Positions 46,656-58,585 are shown, counted from the first letter of the stretch. The stretch: DNA of 64,000 nucleotides from Actinomycetota bacterium (GCA_016870515.1 VGBL01000004.1:85962-149961); one strand, 5' to 3'. Program-made: numbers and translations. Notes: generated from the sequence alone by a model not told the origin.

Positions 46656-47250
46656 CCCCCTCTCGGTGGATGCCTGGGTGGGAGACGTCGCGGCCAGATG
46701 GGCGGGATTCGACGTCCTGATCAACAACGAGGGCACGCCGGGTCCAGTCGGCTGAGTTGAGGATCTGTCTGGTGATGACTGGCGAAGTTGCCTGAGCGCA
46801 GGACTCGAAAGACACTGCATCACATGCTGCCGAGTCATGCACATCATGAAATCTCAGCGAGCCGGTTGCATTGTCGCCATAGGGTCAACGGCGGGGCTGT
46901 TCGGATACGGGCAGCGCACCCCTTACGCCGTGACCAAGTGGGGGCTCATCGGTTTGATCGAGTCTCTCGCGATTGAGGGCGGCTCGTGGGGAGTGCGGGC
47001 GAAGGTGGTCTGTCCTGGCACCGTCGCGGGGCCCCGCATCTAGCGCGTCGTGCATGCTGAAGCGGCCACACCTGGGCTCGACCCGAGCGAGATCCTAGCC
47101 AGCTACGTGGCGAAGCAGTCGATCTCGCGTATCGTCGACCGGAGTGAGGTGGCTTGTGTCGTTGCGTTCCTTGCTTCGGCCTCAGCAGCCATGGTGAGTG
47201 GTCAGGTATTTGCTGTCGACGGCAACGCCGAGATCTTCCACCTCGAGTAG
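46656..47250 (+). pseudogene. short-chain dehydrogenase pseudogene
   Basis: One frame gives a decayed SDR: FDVLINNEGTPGP, then SQRAGCIVAIGSTAGLFGYG, the catalytic TPYAVTKWG (Tyr and Lys) and GQVFAVDGNAEIFHLE at the end. It is interrupted in frame by TGA at 46753-46755 and TAG at 47041-47043. The first about 80 residues, including the glycine-rich cofactor loop, are missing; the remnant begins about 20 bases from the tRNA gene. So three separate lesions exist. It ends four bases before the convergent TetR stop. Confidence 0.82.
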
Positions 47251-47254
47251 TCGC

Positions 47255-47875
47255 CTAGGTGCTGGCGAAGTCATCGGCCATTGCGGTCCCGAGGGCAGAC
47301 TCCACAAAGGCGTAAACCAGCTCACGCACTCGCCGGGCATCGAGATCCTTTGCCCCCAGGGTGGACTGGATGACAAGGCCATCGATCATAGTGAGGAGCT
47401 GCAGCGTCACATCATGCGCGGACACCTTGCGGAACTCGCCGGATGCCTGGCCGGCGAGGATGATGCCCTCGATAAGTGCGATCCAGTTCTCGTAGGAGGC
47501 GCGGTTGAGTTCCTGTAGGGGCGGTCGCATGAGTGCCTCTGCCCAAAGATGCAACCACAGGGGCCATTCGAGGTCACTGTCCTGTGTCGGCAACTGCACA
47601 TCAAGGACCGCATCGAGCCGGTCGCGAGCGCTCGGGACGTCTTGGATCGACGCGAGGCTGCGTTGTCGTGCCTGCTGGACGGCGTAGCGGAAAGCATCGT
47701 CCAGCATCTGTTCTTTGGTGCCGAAGTAGTAGTGAACGACACCGGTGCTGATACCTGCTCGCCTGGCCACGTCGGAGACGCGCACATTGCGGAATCCAAC
47801 CTCGGCGATCATCTCGCAGGTGGCCGCGAGCACCTCTTCGCGACGTTGGGCCTGCACGCTCGGACGCGGGCTCAT
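47255..47875 (-). CDS. TetR family regulator of the adjacent catabolic genes
   Basis: 206 residues from ATG at 47875. HTH region EEVLAATCEMIAEVGFRNVRVSDVARRAGISTGVVHYYFGTKEQML, a BetI-like TetR type, then a helical effector domain. It diverges from the acyl-CoA dehydrogenase operon across 109 bases containing a TGAC-N6-GTCA dyad, so it likely represses that operon in the absence of a CoA-ester or related ligand; the ligand is unknown. Confidence 0.87.
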   Translation of the reverse strand: MSPRPSVQAQRREEVLAATCEMIAEVGFRNVRVSDVARRAGISTGVVHYYFGTKEQMLDDAFRYAVQQARQRSLASIQDVPSARDRLDAVLDVQLPTQDSDLEWPLWLHLWAEALMRPPLQELNRASYENWIALIEGIILAGQASGEFRKVSAHDVTLQLLTMIDGLVIQSTLGAKDLDARRVRELVYAFVESALGTAMADDFAST

Positions 47876-47948
47876 GGTGCCGCGTTCCCTGCCATGTGGC
47901 GCGACGGTAGCAGCCACCCCTTCGAAGCCGCACCTCCCCGTGGAGTTA

Positions 47949-47964
47949 TTGACCCGTCCGTCAG
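47949..47964. promoter_or_regulatory. TGAC-N6-GTCA dyad, candidate TetR operator
   Basis: TGAC (47950-47953) and GTCA (47960-47963) form an inverted repeat separated by CCGTCC, 22 bases before the acyl-CoA dehydrogenase start and between it and the divergent TetR gene. Sites of this type are common for TetR proteins of acyl-CoA metabolism. Confidence 0.5.
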
Positions 47965-47984
47965 TTTTCCACTACCGTGGTGAC

Positions 47985-49082
47985 ATGTCACCCGCTGCGC
48001 ATGCCCGCGAATTCGTCGAGACAGTCGTCCAGACCTCCCTGGAAAAGTGGGACGCCGAACCCCGATACCCGCGTGAGGCGGTTGCGGCGTCAGGACTTAC
48101 CGGGCTCTTTGTCGCCCCCGAGCGCGGCGGCCTAGGCCTTTCCTACGCAGAGGCTGTTGAGGTCTTCGAGGAACTCGGGCGAGGCGACGGATCGCTGGCC
48201 TTCTCTATGTCTATGCACAACGCCGTTGCCGCGGCGGTCAATGGGGCGGGTACCGGCGAAGTGCTCGAACGCTGGGGGCCCCCTCTCGCAAGTGGCAATG
48301 CTCTGGGGTGCTTCAGTCTCACCGAGCCCCAGTCCGGAACCGACGCCACGACCATGTTCACCCGCGGCACGCCGGATGGTGATTCCTGGCGACTTTCCGG
48401 GCGCAAGGCGTGGGTCACCCTCGGGGGAGTGGCCGACGTCTACGCCGTAGTGGCCAAGACCGGTGACGCTCCTGGCCACAAGGACGTCGCGATGTTCGTC
48501 GTCGACGGCTCGGCGCCCGGGGTGTCCTTTACCGAGCCCTATCGCAAGGCGGCCTCTGACTTCCTGCCGATCACCGACATGATTCTCGATGATGCTCCAG
48601 CTCATATGCTTGTGCCTCCGGGTGTCGGCATGCGCGCCGCCCTGGCGGCCATTGACGTGGCTCGATTCGACATCGCGGCCATCAGTTGCGGCATGCTGGC
48701 CGACGCCCTGGACACCGCGGTCGCATACGCGGCCAAGCGGGAGACGTTTGGTAAACCGTTGCTCCACCACCAAGGGCTCACGTGGATGCTCGCCGACGTG
48801 GCAACCGACTTGGCGGCCTCCCGCGCCCTGGTGCGTAAGGCCGCACAGGACATCGGCTCCGACGCGGGCCCGGTCTCGATTGCTCACGCGAAGCGCTTCG
48901 CTCCGGACGCGGCCTTGCGTGGATCCATCGTGTGCAGCGAGGTGCTCGGTGCCTATGGATGGCTACTCGACCATCCGATCGCGCGCATCATTGCCGTTGC
49001 CAAGATGATGACAGTGGTGGACGGCACCGCCGAGGTCCAGCGCATGGTTATCGGTCGGTCCCTAGAGGCAGGTACGCGCTAG
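47985..49082 (+). CDS. acyl-CoA dehydrogenase with Asp at the catalytic-base position
   Basis: 365 residues, slightly short. Motifs: FSLTEPQSGTDATT, KAWVTLGG, KRETFGKPLLHHQ and the C-terminal VVDGTAEVQRMVIGR. At the position of the medium-chain catalytic glutamate (EGT) this protein has aspartate (DGT), so the base may lie elsewhere, as in isovaleryl-CoA dehydrogenases, or activity differs. First gene of a run with the GcvT-like gene (22-base gap) and the serine hydrolase. GC content is lower than in the window's core genes. Substrate unknown. Confidence 0.82.
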   Translation: MSPAAHAREFVETVVQTSLEKWDAEPRYPREAVAASGLTGLFVAPERGGLGLSYAEAVEVFEELGRGDGSLAFSMSMHNAVAAAVNGAGTGEVLERWGPPLASGNALGCFSLTEPQSGTDATTMFTRGTPDGDSWRLSGRKAWVTLGGVADVYAVVAKTGDAPGHKDVAMFVVDGSAPGVSFTEPYRKAASDFLPITDMILDDAPAHMLVPPGVGMRAALAAIDVARFDIAAISCGMLADALDTAVAYAAKRETFGKPLLHHQGLTWMLADVATDLAASRALVRKAAQDIGSDAGPVSIAHAKRFAPDAALRGSIVCSEVLGAYGWLLDHPIARIIAVAKMMTVVDGTAEVQRMVIGRSLEAGTR

Positions 49083-49104
49083 TCGCAGGTGAGGAGTTCA
49101 CACG

Positions 49105-50277
49105 TTGACTAGCTTCCCCCCGTCCATGGTGCGCAACTACGCGGACTCCCATGACGTCATACCGGTCAGCACCAAGCGATTTTCTGCATCTCCCTGGTTC
49201 GGCAAATACCGAACCGACCGCACCGTCCTCGGCATCTACAGCGGGCGCCTCTACCCCCTGTCTCTGGGCGATGATCCGATCGAGGACTACTGGCACCTTC
49301 GACGGCACGTCACGTGCTTCGACGTCCCGGAGCACCCCGTAGAGGTCAGCGGGCCCGATGCCGTGCGCTTGTTGGACCTCCTTCTGGCGCGCGACGTTAC
49401 CAAGGTCCCCGCGGGCCGGGCGCGCTACGCCCTTGCCTGCGATGATCTCGGCGGAATCCTCATGGACGGCGTGCTCATCCGCTGGTCTGCGGACCGCTTC
49501 TGGTACGTCATGGCTGATGGCGACTTCCTTGGGTGGATGCGTGCCCACGCTCGCGGGCTTGACGTGGAGGTGCGTGATCCTGATGTCTGGGTACTCCAGA
49601 TCCAGGGCCCGCGTTCCCTTGATGTGCTCCGAGCGGCGGCAGGACCTATGGAACCCGAGCCGTTTCCCTATTTTGCTGCGGCAACGACGCACATCGGCGG
49701 ACAGCAGGTGGCCGTTACGCGCACGGGCTGGACCGGCGAACTCGGATTCGAGGTGTACGCCGGCCCGGATATTGACCGCGATGCCCTGTGGGATGCCCTC
49801 ATCGTGGCAGGTGCGCCAAGCCAAATGCGCGTGTCCAGCCTGGAGTGCATGGGCATCCGACGCATTGAGGCGGGCATCCTCGACAACGGCACCGACATGG
49901 ATTGCGCCGCAACTCCCTACGCCGTCGGGCTGGGGGCCTTCGTCGACCTGGACAAGCCGGACTTCATCGGCCGCTCGGCGCTAGTCAAGGCTGACCGGCG
50001 CAGGCGCCTCTTCGGCATCAGTGGCGACGTGACACCTGTGCCGGGCGCGACGGTGCTCAGCGGCACCGAGGCAATCGGAGTGGTGAAGGCAGGTGCCTGG
50101 TCGCCGTCCACCCACACGGGCATCGGCTACGCCTTGTTCCACCACCCGGGCGCATGGGTCGGTGAAGCGGTCGAGGCGAGTGACACCCGTGGCAGTTTTG
50201 TGGTGGTCGAACCACCATTCGTGGATCCAGAGAAACGCCTGGCCCGGGGCCTCCCACTCGACCCGGAATCTGGTTGA
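49105..50277 (+). CDS. GcvT-family tetrahydrofolate-dependent methyltransferase/demethylase
   Basis: 390 residues from TTG at 49105. GcvT fold landmarks: TCFDVPEHPVEVSGPDAVRLLD, LLARDVTKVPAGRARYALAC, DLGGILMDGVLIRW, then TGWTGELGFEVY and the C-terminal GAWSPSTHTGIGYA. Family members move one-carbon groups to tetrahydrofolate: glycine cleavage T-protein, dimethylglycine and DMSP demethylases, O-demethylases. No gcvP/gcvH partners are present, so a catabolic demethylase is more likely than GcvT. The dense operon with acyl-CoA dehydrogenase and a serine hydrolase suggests a dedicated, unknown methylated substrate. Confidence 0.8.
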   Translation: MTSFPPSMVRNYADSHDVIPVSTKRFSASPWFGKYRTDRTVLGIYSGRLYPLSLGDDPIEDYWHLRRHVTCFDVPEHPVEVSGPDAVRLLDLLLARDVTKVPAGRARYALACDDLGGILMDGVLIRWSADRFWYVMADGDFLGWMRAHARGLDVEVRDPDVWVLQIQGPRSLDVLRAAAGPMEPEPFPYFAAATTHIGGQQVAVTRTGWTGELGFEVYAGPDIDRDALWDALIVAGAPSQMRVSSLECMGIRRIEAGILDNGTDMDCAATPYAVGLGAFVDLDKPDFIGRSALVKADRRRRLFGISGDVTPVPGATVLSGTEAIGVVKAGAWSPSTHTGIGYALFHHPGAWVGEAVEASDTRGSFVVVEPPFVDPEKRLARGLPLDPESG

Positions 50278-51464
50278 TGTCAGTCGCCCTCAAGACGGCC
50301 ATTGACGCCTGGCATGCCAAGTATGTCGAGGGGGGCCTGCTCCCGTGTGCGCTCACCCTCATTATGCAAGAGGGGGAAGTCCTCGCACTGCGAACCGCGG
50401 GCACGGCAGATGTCGATCGCGGCATTGCGTGCAGGAGGGAGACGGTCTTCCGGATCTTCTCGATGACCAAGCCTGTCACGGCAGCGGCTGCCATGTCGAT
50501 GGTCGATGAGGGGCTCGTGAGTCTTGATGACCTCGTGAGCGACTACATCCCGTCCTTCGTGGACTTGACCGTCAACTCAAGTGCAGACCCCGCGCGGCTC
50601 GAGCCACGTCCTGCCCGGCGTCCCATGACGATCAGGCATCTGCTCACCCACACGTCCGGACTCACATACGGCGGCGAGCCCGGAGTTGTCCCGGGCCTCT
50701 ATGACGAAAAGGCGACGAATTTCGGGGCAGACGATGGACCGCTCGCCCAGGTCGTCGATCGCCTGGCCGCGATTCCCCTGCTCTTCGATCCGGGCGAACG
50801 ATGGCATTACTCAGTGTCGATGGATGTCCTCGGGCGCGTACTCGAGGTTGTTGACGATGAGCCCCTCGACAGGGTCCTGACGCGCCGAGTCACCGATCCC
50901 GTCGGGATGGCCGACACGGTCTTCCGAGTCGAGGAGCGGCACCTGCCGCGTCTGGCCGGACTTTATGAATGCACCACCACGGGGTTTGCTGCGGTCTCTC
51001 CGGACGCGGGCTATCCCGGAGAGGGGCCCACGACGACCTTGTCCGGGGGCGCGGGACTGCTGTCAACCGCAGAGGACTACGCCAGGTTTGCGGAGATGCT
51101 GCGTCGCGGCGGTGAAATCGACGGTCAGAGAGTCCTGTCCACTTCATCGGTCGAGGCCATGAAGCGCAATCAACTTGCCGGTGACATTGCCTCGTGCGGC
51201 GAGCCGACGTTTTCGGAAACGGCCACACGGGGGGTTGGCTTCGGCCTGGGTGGCTCTGTCGTGATTGACCCGACGGTGACCGAATGGCCTTCGGTGTTGG
51301 GTGAGTACGCCTGGGGCGGTTACGCGAGCACCGCATTCCTCGTCGATCCGGTGCGTCAGTGCGTCGCTGTCTTCCTCACTCAGCTGATCCCCTCTAGCCG
51401 CTACCCCGGAATTCGGAAGGGGCTCAGGGACATCATTGCTCGTTTCGTGCCACCCTTGCATTGA
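50277..51464 (+). CDS. serine hydrolase, class C beta-lactamase family
   Basis: 395 residues. SxxK nucleophile motif in FSMTKPVTAAAAM (near residue 64); the second motif is YSV (HYSVSMDVLG) where penicillin-binding proteins have YxN; the third, GxG-type, lies near SVLGEYAWGGYAST. No signal peptide, so a cytoplasmic esterase or amidase rather than a beta-lactamase. ATG at 50277 overlaps the preceding TGA by one base, so it is co-translated with the GcvT-like protein and probably handles a substrate or product of the same pathway. Confidence 0.84.
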   Translation: MSVALKTAIDAWHAKYVEGGLLPCALTLIMQEGEVLALRTAGTADVDRGIACRRETVFRIFSMTKPVTAAAAMSMVDEGLVSLDDLVSDYIPSFVDLTVNSSADPARLEPRPARRPMTIRHLLTHTSGLTYGGEPGVVPGLYDEKATNFGADDGPLAQVVDRLAAIPLLFDPGERWHYSVSMDVLGRVLEVVDDEPLDRVLTRRVTDPVGMADTVFRVEERHLPRLAGLYECTTTGFAAVSPDAGYPGEGPTTTLSGGAGLLSTAEDYARFAEMLRRGGEIDGQRVLSTSSVEAMKRNQLAGDIASCGEPTFSETATRGVGFGLGGSVVIDPTVTEWPSVLGEYAWGGYASTAFLVDPVRQCVAVFLTQLIPSSRYPGIRKGLRDIIARFVPPLH

Positions 51465-51499
51465 CACAAGACCAGGGGGATTCACGCCCTACGTGCTGC

Positions 51500-51700
51500 C
51501 ACCTCGTTCCACCCCGATTCGCCACTGGATGGCCTCACTGTCGGGGACTTTCCGGGCCCGAGGAGCGCGATGGCTGGGTGCGTGTGCGCGTCAAGGCGGC
51601 GAGCTTGAACCACCATGATCTGCGGAGTCTGCGCGGTGTAGGGCTGGCGGTCGACCGCCTCCCGATGATCCTGGGCCGCGATGCCGCGGGATGGCTACTC
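51500..51700 (+). pseudogene. zinc-type alcohol dehydrogenase/quinone oxidoreductase N-terminal remnant
   Basis: DGLTVGDFPGP in one frame continues in the next as GPEERDGWVRVRVKAASLNH, then HDLRSLRGVGLAVDRLPMIL and GRDAAG. This is the N-terminal GroES-like domain of a medium-chain dehydrogenase. There is a frameshift near 51555 and the gene ends abruptly where the binding-protein gene ends (51695), with the cofactor domain lost. It follows the serine hydrolase by about 40 bases and was probably the operon's fourth gene. Confidence 0.72.
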
Positions 51701-53569
51701 GCGCGAGTCGGCAGAAATGTGGCGCCGCTGGCGAACGAGCAGAACGACAAGGGCGACGATGACGATCACGCCAAGGCCGAAGGCGGCTGCCAGCGCCGTT
51801 GGGACCGAGGAGCCCCCGGTCTTGGGTGCGTCCGCGGGAGGACCCGCGGCCTGGGTCGAACCTTCGATCTCTGCGGCCGCGGCCTCTGCAGATGCGGGGG
51901 TCAGGCCATCCCATGTCCACGTGCCGTATTGGAAGAGCAGCGCGCCGTTGTCCGCAGGTTGAGGAACGAAACCCCCGAAGCGGTCGGAGCGGTATGCCGT
52001 CAGTTGATTAGGATAAAACAGAACGAGGTAGGGCATGTCGTCGATGAGGATCTGCTGCATCTGCTGGACAACTTGGGCGCGTCGTTCGGGGTCGGTCTCT
52101 GCTGATTGCTCGAGCCACAGCTCGTCATACGCGGGGTTGCAGTAAAACGAATCTGAAAGCGTCGAGTAGATCGCGTCACCGTCCTTGTAGGACCGGTTAG
52201 CGCACGTCATAGCTGACAGCATGTAATTGGGGTCTGGTTCGACGCCCCACCCCCACTCGTACAGGTCGTAGTTGCCCTCCCCGTACTTAGAGATGATCGC
52301 GTCTGTGCTCACCATGCTCGTGTTCAGTTCCACTCCGACTTCGGCAAAGTACTGCTTGAGGAATTCCAGTATGGATGTCGAATCCGCGTCTGAGTCCGCG
52401 CGACCAAACATCCGGAAACTCAGGCGGTTGCCCTTCTGGTCCACCCGAATTCCGTCGGGTCCTAGCGTGTAGCCCGCCTCGTCGAGAATCTGCCGAGCGC
52501 GATCGGGGTCGTAGTCCACCAAGTCGGCCCCCGGAAGGTGAAGCCTAGAGTAGATCGGCGGAATGATGGTGCTGCCCGGCTCACCCAGGCCCTGGAGGAT
52601 TCGATCGACCATGGCCTGCCGGTCAATGGACAGGCTCAATGCTTGGCGAATGCGAGAGTCGATGAGGAGTTCATTGCCGTCGCCGATAGGGGTCCCATCG
52701 ACGAGCGCGGCTCCGGTATTGAAAGCTACATGGTTGAAGTAGGTGTTGGTGGAGGCCACGGTTGTGATGCCAGGCAGATCCTTGAGGCTCTCCCAGACGG
52801 GCGCAGTGAGGTCGGTGGCAGCGTCGATCTCCCCGCTCTGCAAGGCAAGACCCAGAGCGTCCGCGTTGTTGTAGATGCGCCAGATGACTTCGCGTACGGC
52901 GGGTTCGCCTCGGAAGTAGTTCCGATTCGCGGTGAATCTGATGAACTGCCCTGGGCGCCGCTCAACCATGAGGAATGGGCCCGACCCGACAATCGGATCC
53001 CCGGGTGTGCCCTCATTTGCGAAGGTCTTGACTTCTTTGCGGTCGACGGACTGCCAGATGTGCTCTGGAAGGATGTAGACGTAGAGGCTCTGCATGATGG
53101 GCGACGGCTTGTCGACCAGTATGCGCACAGTCAAGTCATCGATGACCTCGACTGACTCGATGCTTTCTGTGTATGCGTAGTAGTTGACTGCCTCTTGCTT
53201 GCCATTGAGAATGCGATCAAAGGTGAACTTGACATCTCTTGCCGTGATGGGGACACCGTCTGACCACAGCATGCCCGGTCGGATGGTGTAGGTCCACGAG
53301 AGCTGATCGGCCGATTCCTCCCACGATTCCGCTAGGCCCGGTACGATGGAGAGGTCGTCGGCTGAGTACTGCGTCAGGGTGAGGTATTCCATCTGGAAGA
53401 TCTCATAGGCGCTCCCGCTGTAACCGACAAATGGATTCGCTGAGTCGATGTCACCGAGCATGCCGAGAGTGAAGACCGCCTCCTCCGCGTCTTCGGCGGA
53501 CGCTGGTGACGCGACCGCCGCAAGGCCGAGAGTTAGGAAGACCACAAGCACCAGTCGATACATCCGCAT
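51695..53569 (-). CDS. ABC transporter substrate-binding protein (SBP_bac_5) with C-terminal anchor
   Basis: 624 residues. Signal peptide (MRMYRLVLVVFLTLGLAAVA then ASPASA), followed by a peptide/nickel-type binding fold: LTWTYTI-like strands, PGMLWSDGVPITARDVKFTFDRI, IVGSGPFLMV, DYDPDRARQILDEAGY. The C-terminus carries APKTGG, a 20-residue hydrophobic stretch and RQRR, the layout of a sortase signal with a variant motif, or a membrane anchor. No permease or ATPase genes are nearby, so it must work with transporters elsewhere or as a surface receptor. Divergent from the hydrolase across 37 bases. Confidence 0.88.
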   Translation of the reverse strand: MRMYRLVLVVFLTLGLAAVASPASAEDAEEAVFTLGMLGDIDSANPFVGYSGSAYEIFQMEYLTLTQYSADDLSIVPGLAESWEESADQLSWTYTIRPGMLWSDGVPITARDVKFTFDRILNGKQEAVNYYAYTESIESVEVIDDLTVRILVDKPSPIMQSLYVYILPEHIWQSVDRKEVKTFANEGTPGDPIVGSGPFLMVERRPGQFIRFTANRNYFRGEPAVREVIWRIYNNADALGLALQSGEIDAATDLTAPVWESLKDLPGITTVASTNTYFNHVAFNTGAALVDGTPIGDGNELLIDSRIRQALSLSIDRQAMVDRILQGLGEPGSTIIPPIYSRLHLPGADLVDYDPDRARQILDEAGYTLGPDGIRVDQKGNRLSFRMFGRADSDADSTSILEFLKQYFAEVGVELNTSMVSTDAIISKYGEGNYDLYEWGWGVEPDPNYMLSAMTCANRSYKDGDAIYSTLSDSFYCNPAYDELWLEQSAETDPERRAQVVQQMQQILIDDMPYLVLFYPNQLTAYRSDRFGGFVPQPADNGALLFQYGTWTWDGLTPASAEAAAAEIEGSTQAAGPPADAPKTGGSSVPTALAAAFGLGVIVIVALVVLLVRQRRHISADSRE

Positions 53570-53588
53570 GGAACCCCAGGTAGTCTAT

Positions 53589-53600
53589 CTGACGAGTCAG
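53589..53600. promoter_or_regulatory. CTGAC-GA-GTCAG palindrome between divergent genes
   Basis: CTGAC (53589-53593) and GTCAG (53596-53600) form a tight dyad in the 37-base gap between the binding-protein and hydrolase genes. The TGAC/GTCA halves match those of the dyad at 47950, though the spacer is shorter (2 against 6 bases). Confidence 0.4.
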
Positions 53601-53606
53601 TTGATT

Positions 53607-54386
53607 ATGGATTTTGTTGTGTCGGAAGTCAATGCCCTCCCGAACACCGTCGTCTTTCTGCACGGCTACTGCACACCGGGCGCGCCGAGTGATCGTGAGC
53701 TTGAGCATGCCGCCATAAGGGCGGGAGTGCAGGTGACGGTCATCTCGCCCGTCGCACCGTCGGGACCGGAGCGCGTCGATCCGTTCAACCCAACGGGGCA
53801 ACCGAGTTGGTTTCGGTATTCCACCGACCTCACAGCGACCGTCCCGCAGCGTCCTGATGATCCCCACGCCACGGACGTGCACGACATGCTCTACGCCCAG
53901 GGGGGACTGGTGTCCCTCCTGCAGGACGTCGTGGCCGAGCGTGGATCCGATTCCGTGATTCTCGTAGGAGAGTCCCAGGGCGGGGTCATGGCCGGCTTCC
54001 TTGCACTCGCTTGGGCGCACCTCCACCCGGACTCCGCCCTTCGGGCAATCGGTCTCGTGCGAACGGCCGTGCATCCGTGGACCTGGCAAGACCTGTCACA
54101 GGTTGGACCCGGGCGGTCCTGGCCGACGGGAGAGGGCGCAATCCCGCCGCCGATGACGTCACGGATTGCGATTGTTCTCGGCGAAAATGACGCAGTCTTC
54201 CGACCATACGCATCCCTGTATGCTGTCGGGCCCTTGCTCGAGACCAATCCCGCGATGCCTCCTGGCCTCATCGGAATGCCCACGGCGGCATCGGGCCGAG
54301 TTCGTGTGCGGGTGCTGCCCGGGGTGGATCATGATGGCGCGACAGAGCAGGTCTTCACGACGCTGTTTCAGGAGTTGACGACGTGA
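53607..54386 (+). CDS. alpha/beta hydrolase (carboxylesterase/phospholipase type)
   Basis: 259 residues. NTVVFLHGYCTPG (oxyanion strand), nucleophile GESQGGVMAGF, acid near VLGENDAVFRP and histidine in VLPGVDHDGATEQ. No signal peptide. ATG at 53607 is the best start; a longer frame reads through the binding-protein promoter. GC content is below average, as in the rest of the island. It may process what the binding protein captures; this is inference from position. Confidence 0.78.
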   Translation: MDFVVSEVNALPNTVVFLHGYCTPGAPSDRELEHAAIRAGVQVTVISPVAPSGPERVDPFNPTGQPSWFRYSTDLTATVPQRPDDPHATDVHDMLYAQGGLVSLLQDVVAERGSDSVILVGESQGGVMAGFLALAWAHLHPDSALRAIGLVRTAVHPWTWQDLSQVGPGRSWPTGEGAIPPPMTSRIAIVLGENDAVFRPYASLYAVGPLLETNPAMPPGLIGMPTAASGRVRVRVLPGVDHDGATEQVFTTLFQELTT

Positions 54387-54428
54387 TTCGGGGCGGTCCA
54401 AATACGGACGCTTTATCGGATGAAACGA

Positions 54429-54998
54429 TCACGGACCGACCTCCCGGAACTCGCATCCCTCGATGTGGTCGTTGACCACCCCGATCGCCTGGAGTGCGGC
54501 ATAGGCTGTTGTTGGCCCGAGGAAGCGCCAGCCACGCCGCTTGAGGTCCTGGGCGAGTGCGATGGCCTCCGCTGACGTCGTCGGGATGTCCTCCTGGGTC
54601 CTGGGTACTCCGACCGTCGTGGTCGCGCACGCCCAAACACGGGCATCGAGTACGTCGTCGCCGTCGGCACCCTGCCAGTCGCTCAGCACGCGAGCGTTGG
54701 CGATGACCGCCTCGATCTTGCCGCGATGGCGCACGATCCCCGCGTCCGCGAGGAGTCGCTGCACGTCGGAACCCTCGTACGCGGCAATCGCCTCGACGTC
54801 GAAGCGGTCGAACGCCGCTCGGAAGGCCTCGCGCTTGCGCAGGATCGTCAGCCACGACAGGCCGGACTGGAAGCTCTCGAGGCTCAGGCGCTCGAAGATC
54901 GCCCGGTCGCCGCGCAGCGGGCGTCCCCACTCCTCGTCGTGGTAGTGGCGCATGTCCTCCGGGGACTCGCCCCAGGGACACCGGCGGGCAGCGAGCAC
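54429..54998 (-). CDS. tag: DNA-3-methyladenine glycosylase I
   Basis: 189 residues. RCPWGESPEDMRHYHDEEWG at the N-terminus (zinc Cys and His, conserved Trp), FERLSLESFQSGLSW, then TTTAYAALQAIGVVNDH and the C-terminal C in EGCEFREVG. It excises 3-methyladenine from alkylated DNA. GTG at 54998 lies two bases after the stop of the MFS gene, so it is the third gene of the beta-glucosidase operon although functionally unrelated. Confidence 0.93.
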   Translation of the reverse strand: MLAARRCPWGESPEDMRHYHDEEWGRPLRGDRAIFERLSLESFQSGLSWLTILRKREAFRAAFDRFDVEAIAAYEGSDVQRLLADAGIVRHRGKIEAVIANARVLSDWQGADGDDVLDARVWACATTTVGVPRTQEDIPTTSAEAIALAQDLKRRGWRFLGPTTAYAALQAIGVVNDHIEGCEFREVGP

Positions 54999-55000
54999 GC

Positions 55001-58243
<3,243 letters not shown>

Positions 58244-58369
58244 GGCCGAACTCCACGAGCCGGTCGCCCACCAACGTCAGCGTCGAGATCACGCCGGAGG
58301 GACTCGACCTCCTCGCCGAGGCGGCGCCGGTGATCTTGGACCAGGTCTAGCAGCGGTTCTGGTCGCGGC

Positions 58370-58585
58370 TCACTGACCGCGAGCGCGACACTCCGGTCCC
58401 GAGGCGAGGGCCTTGCCGCCGTATCCGCCCACCCCGAGGCGGAAGGTCGTGAACTCGCTGACCGGGGCGGCCGATGCGGCGCCGCTGACGGAGGCGACGA
58501 GCGCCGCCGAGATGAGAGCGGCTGCTGCGAGCACGAGGCGAGGTCTCCCCACGCGCTGCGACAATGATCGGGCGGAGGTGCGCAT
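58370..58585 (-). CDS. short protein with signal peptide, possibly truncated
   Basis: 71 residues: basic start (MRTSARSLSQRVGRPR), hydrophobic core LVLAAAALISAALVASVSGA and a cleavage-like ASAAP, then about 30 residues ending abruptly. It looks like the secreted N-terminus of a larger protein that lost its body, consistent with the degraded surroundings, but a short secreted peptide cannot be excluded. No family recognised. Confidence 0.4.
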   Translation of the reverse strand: MRTSARSLSQRVGRPRLVLAAAALISAALVASVSGAASAAPVSEFTTFRLGVGGYGGKALASGPECRARGQ

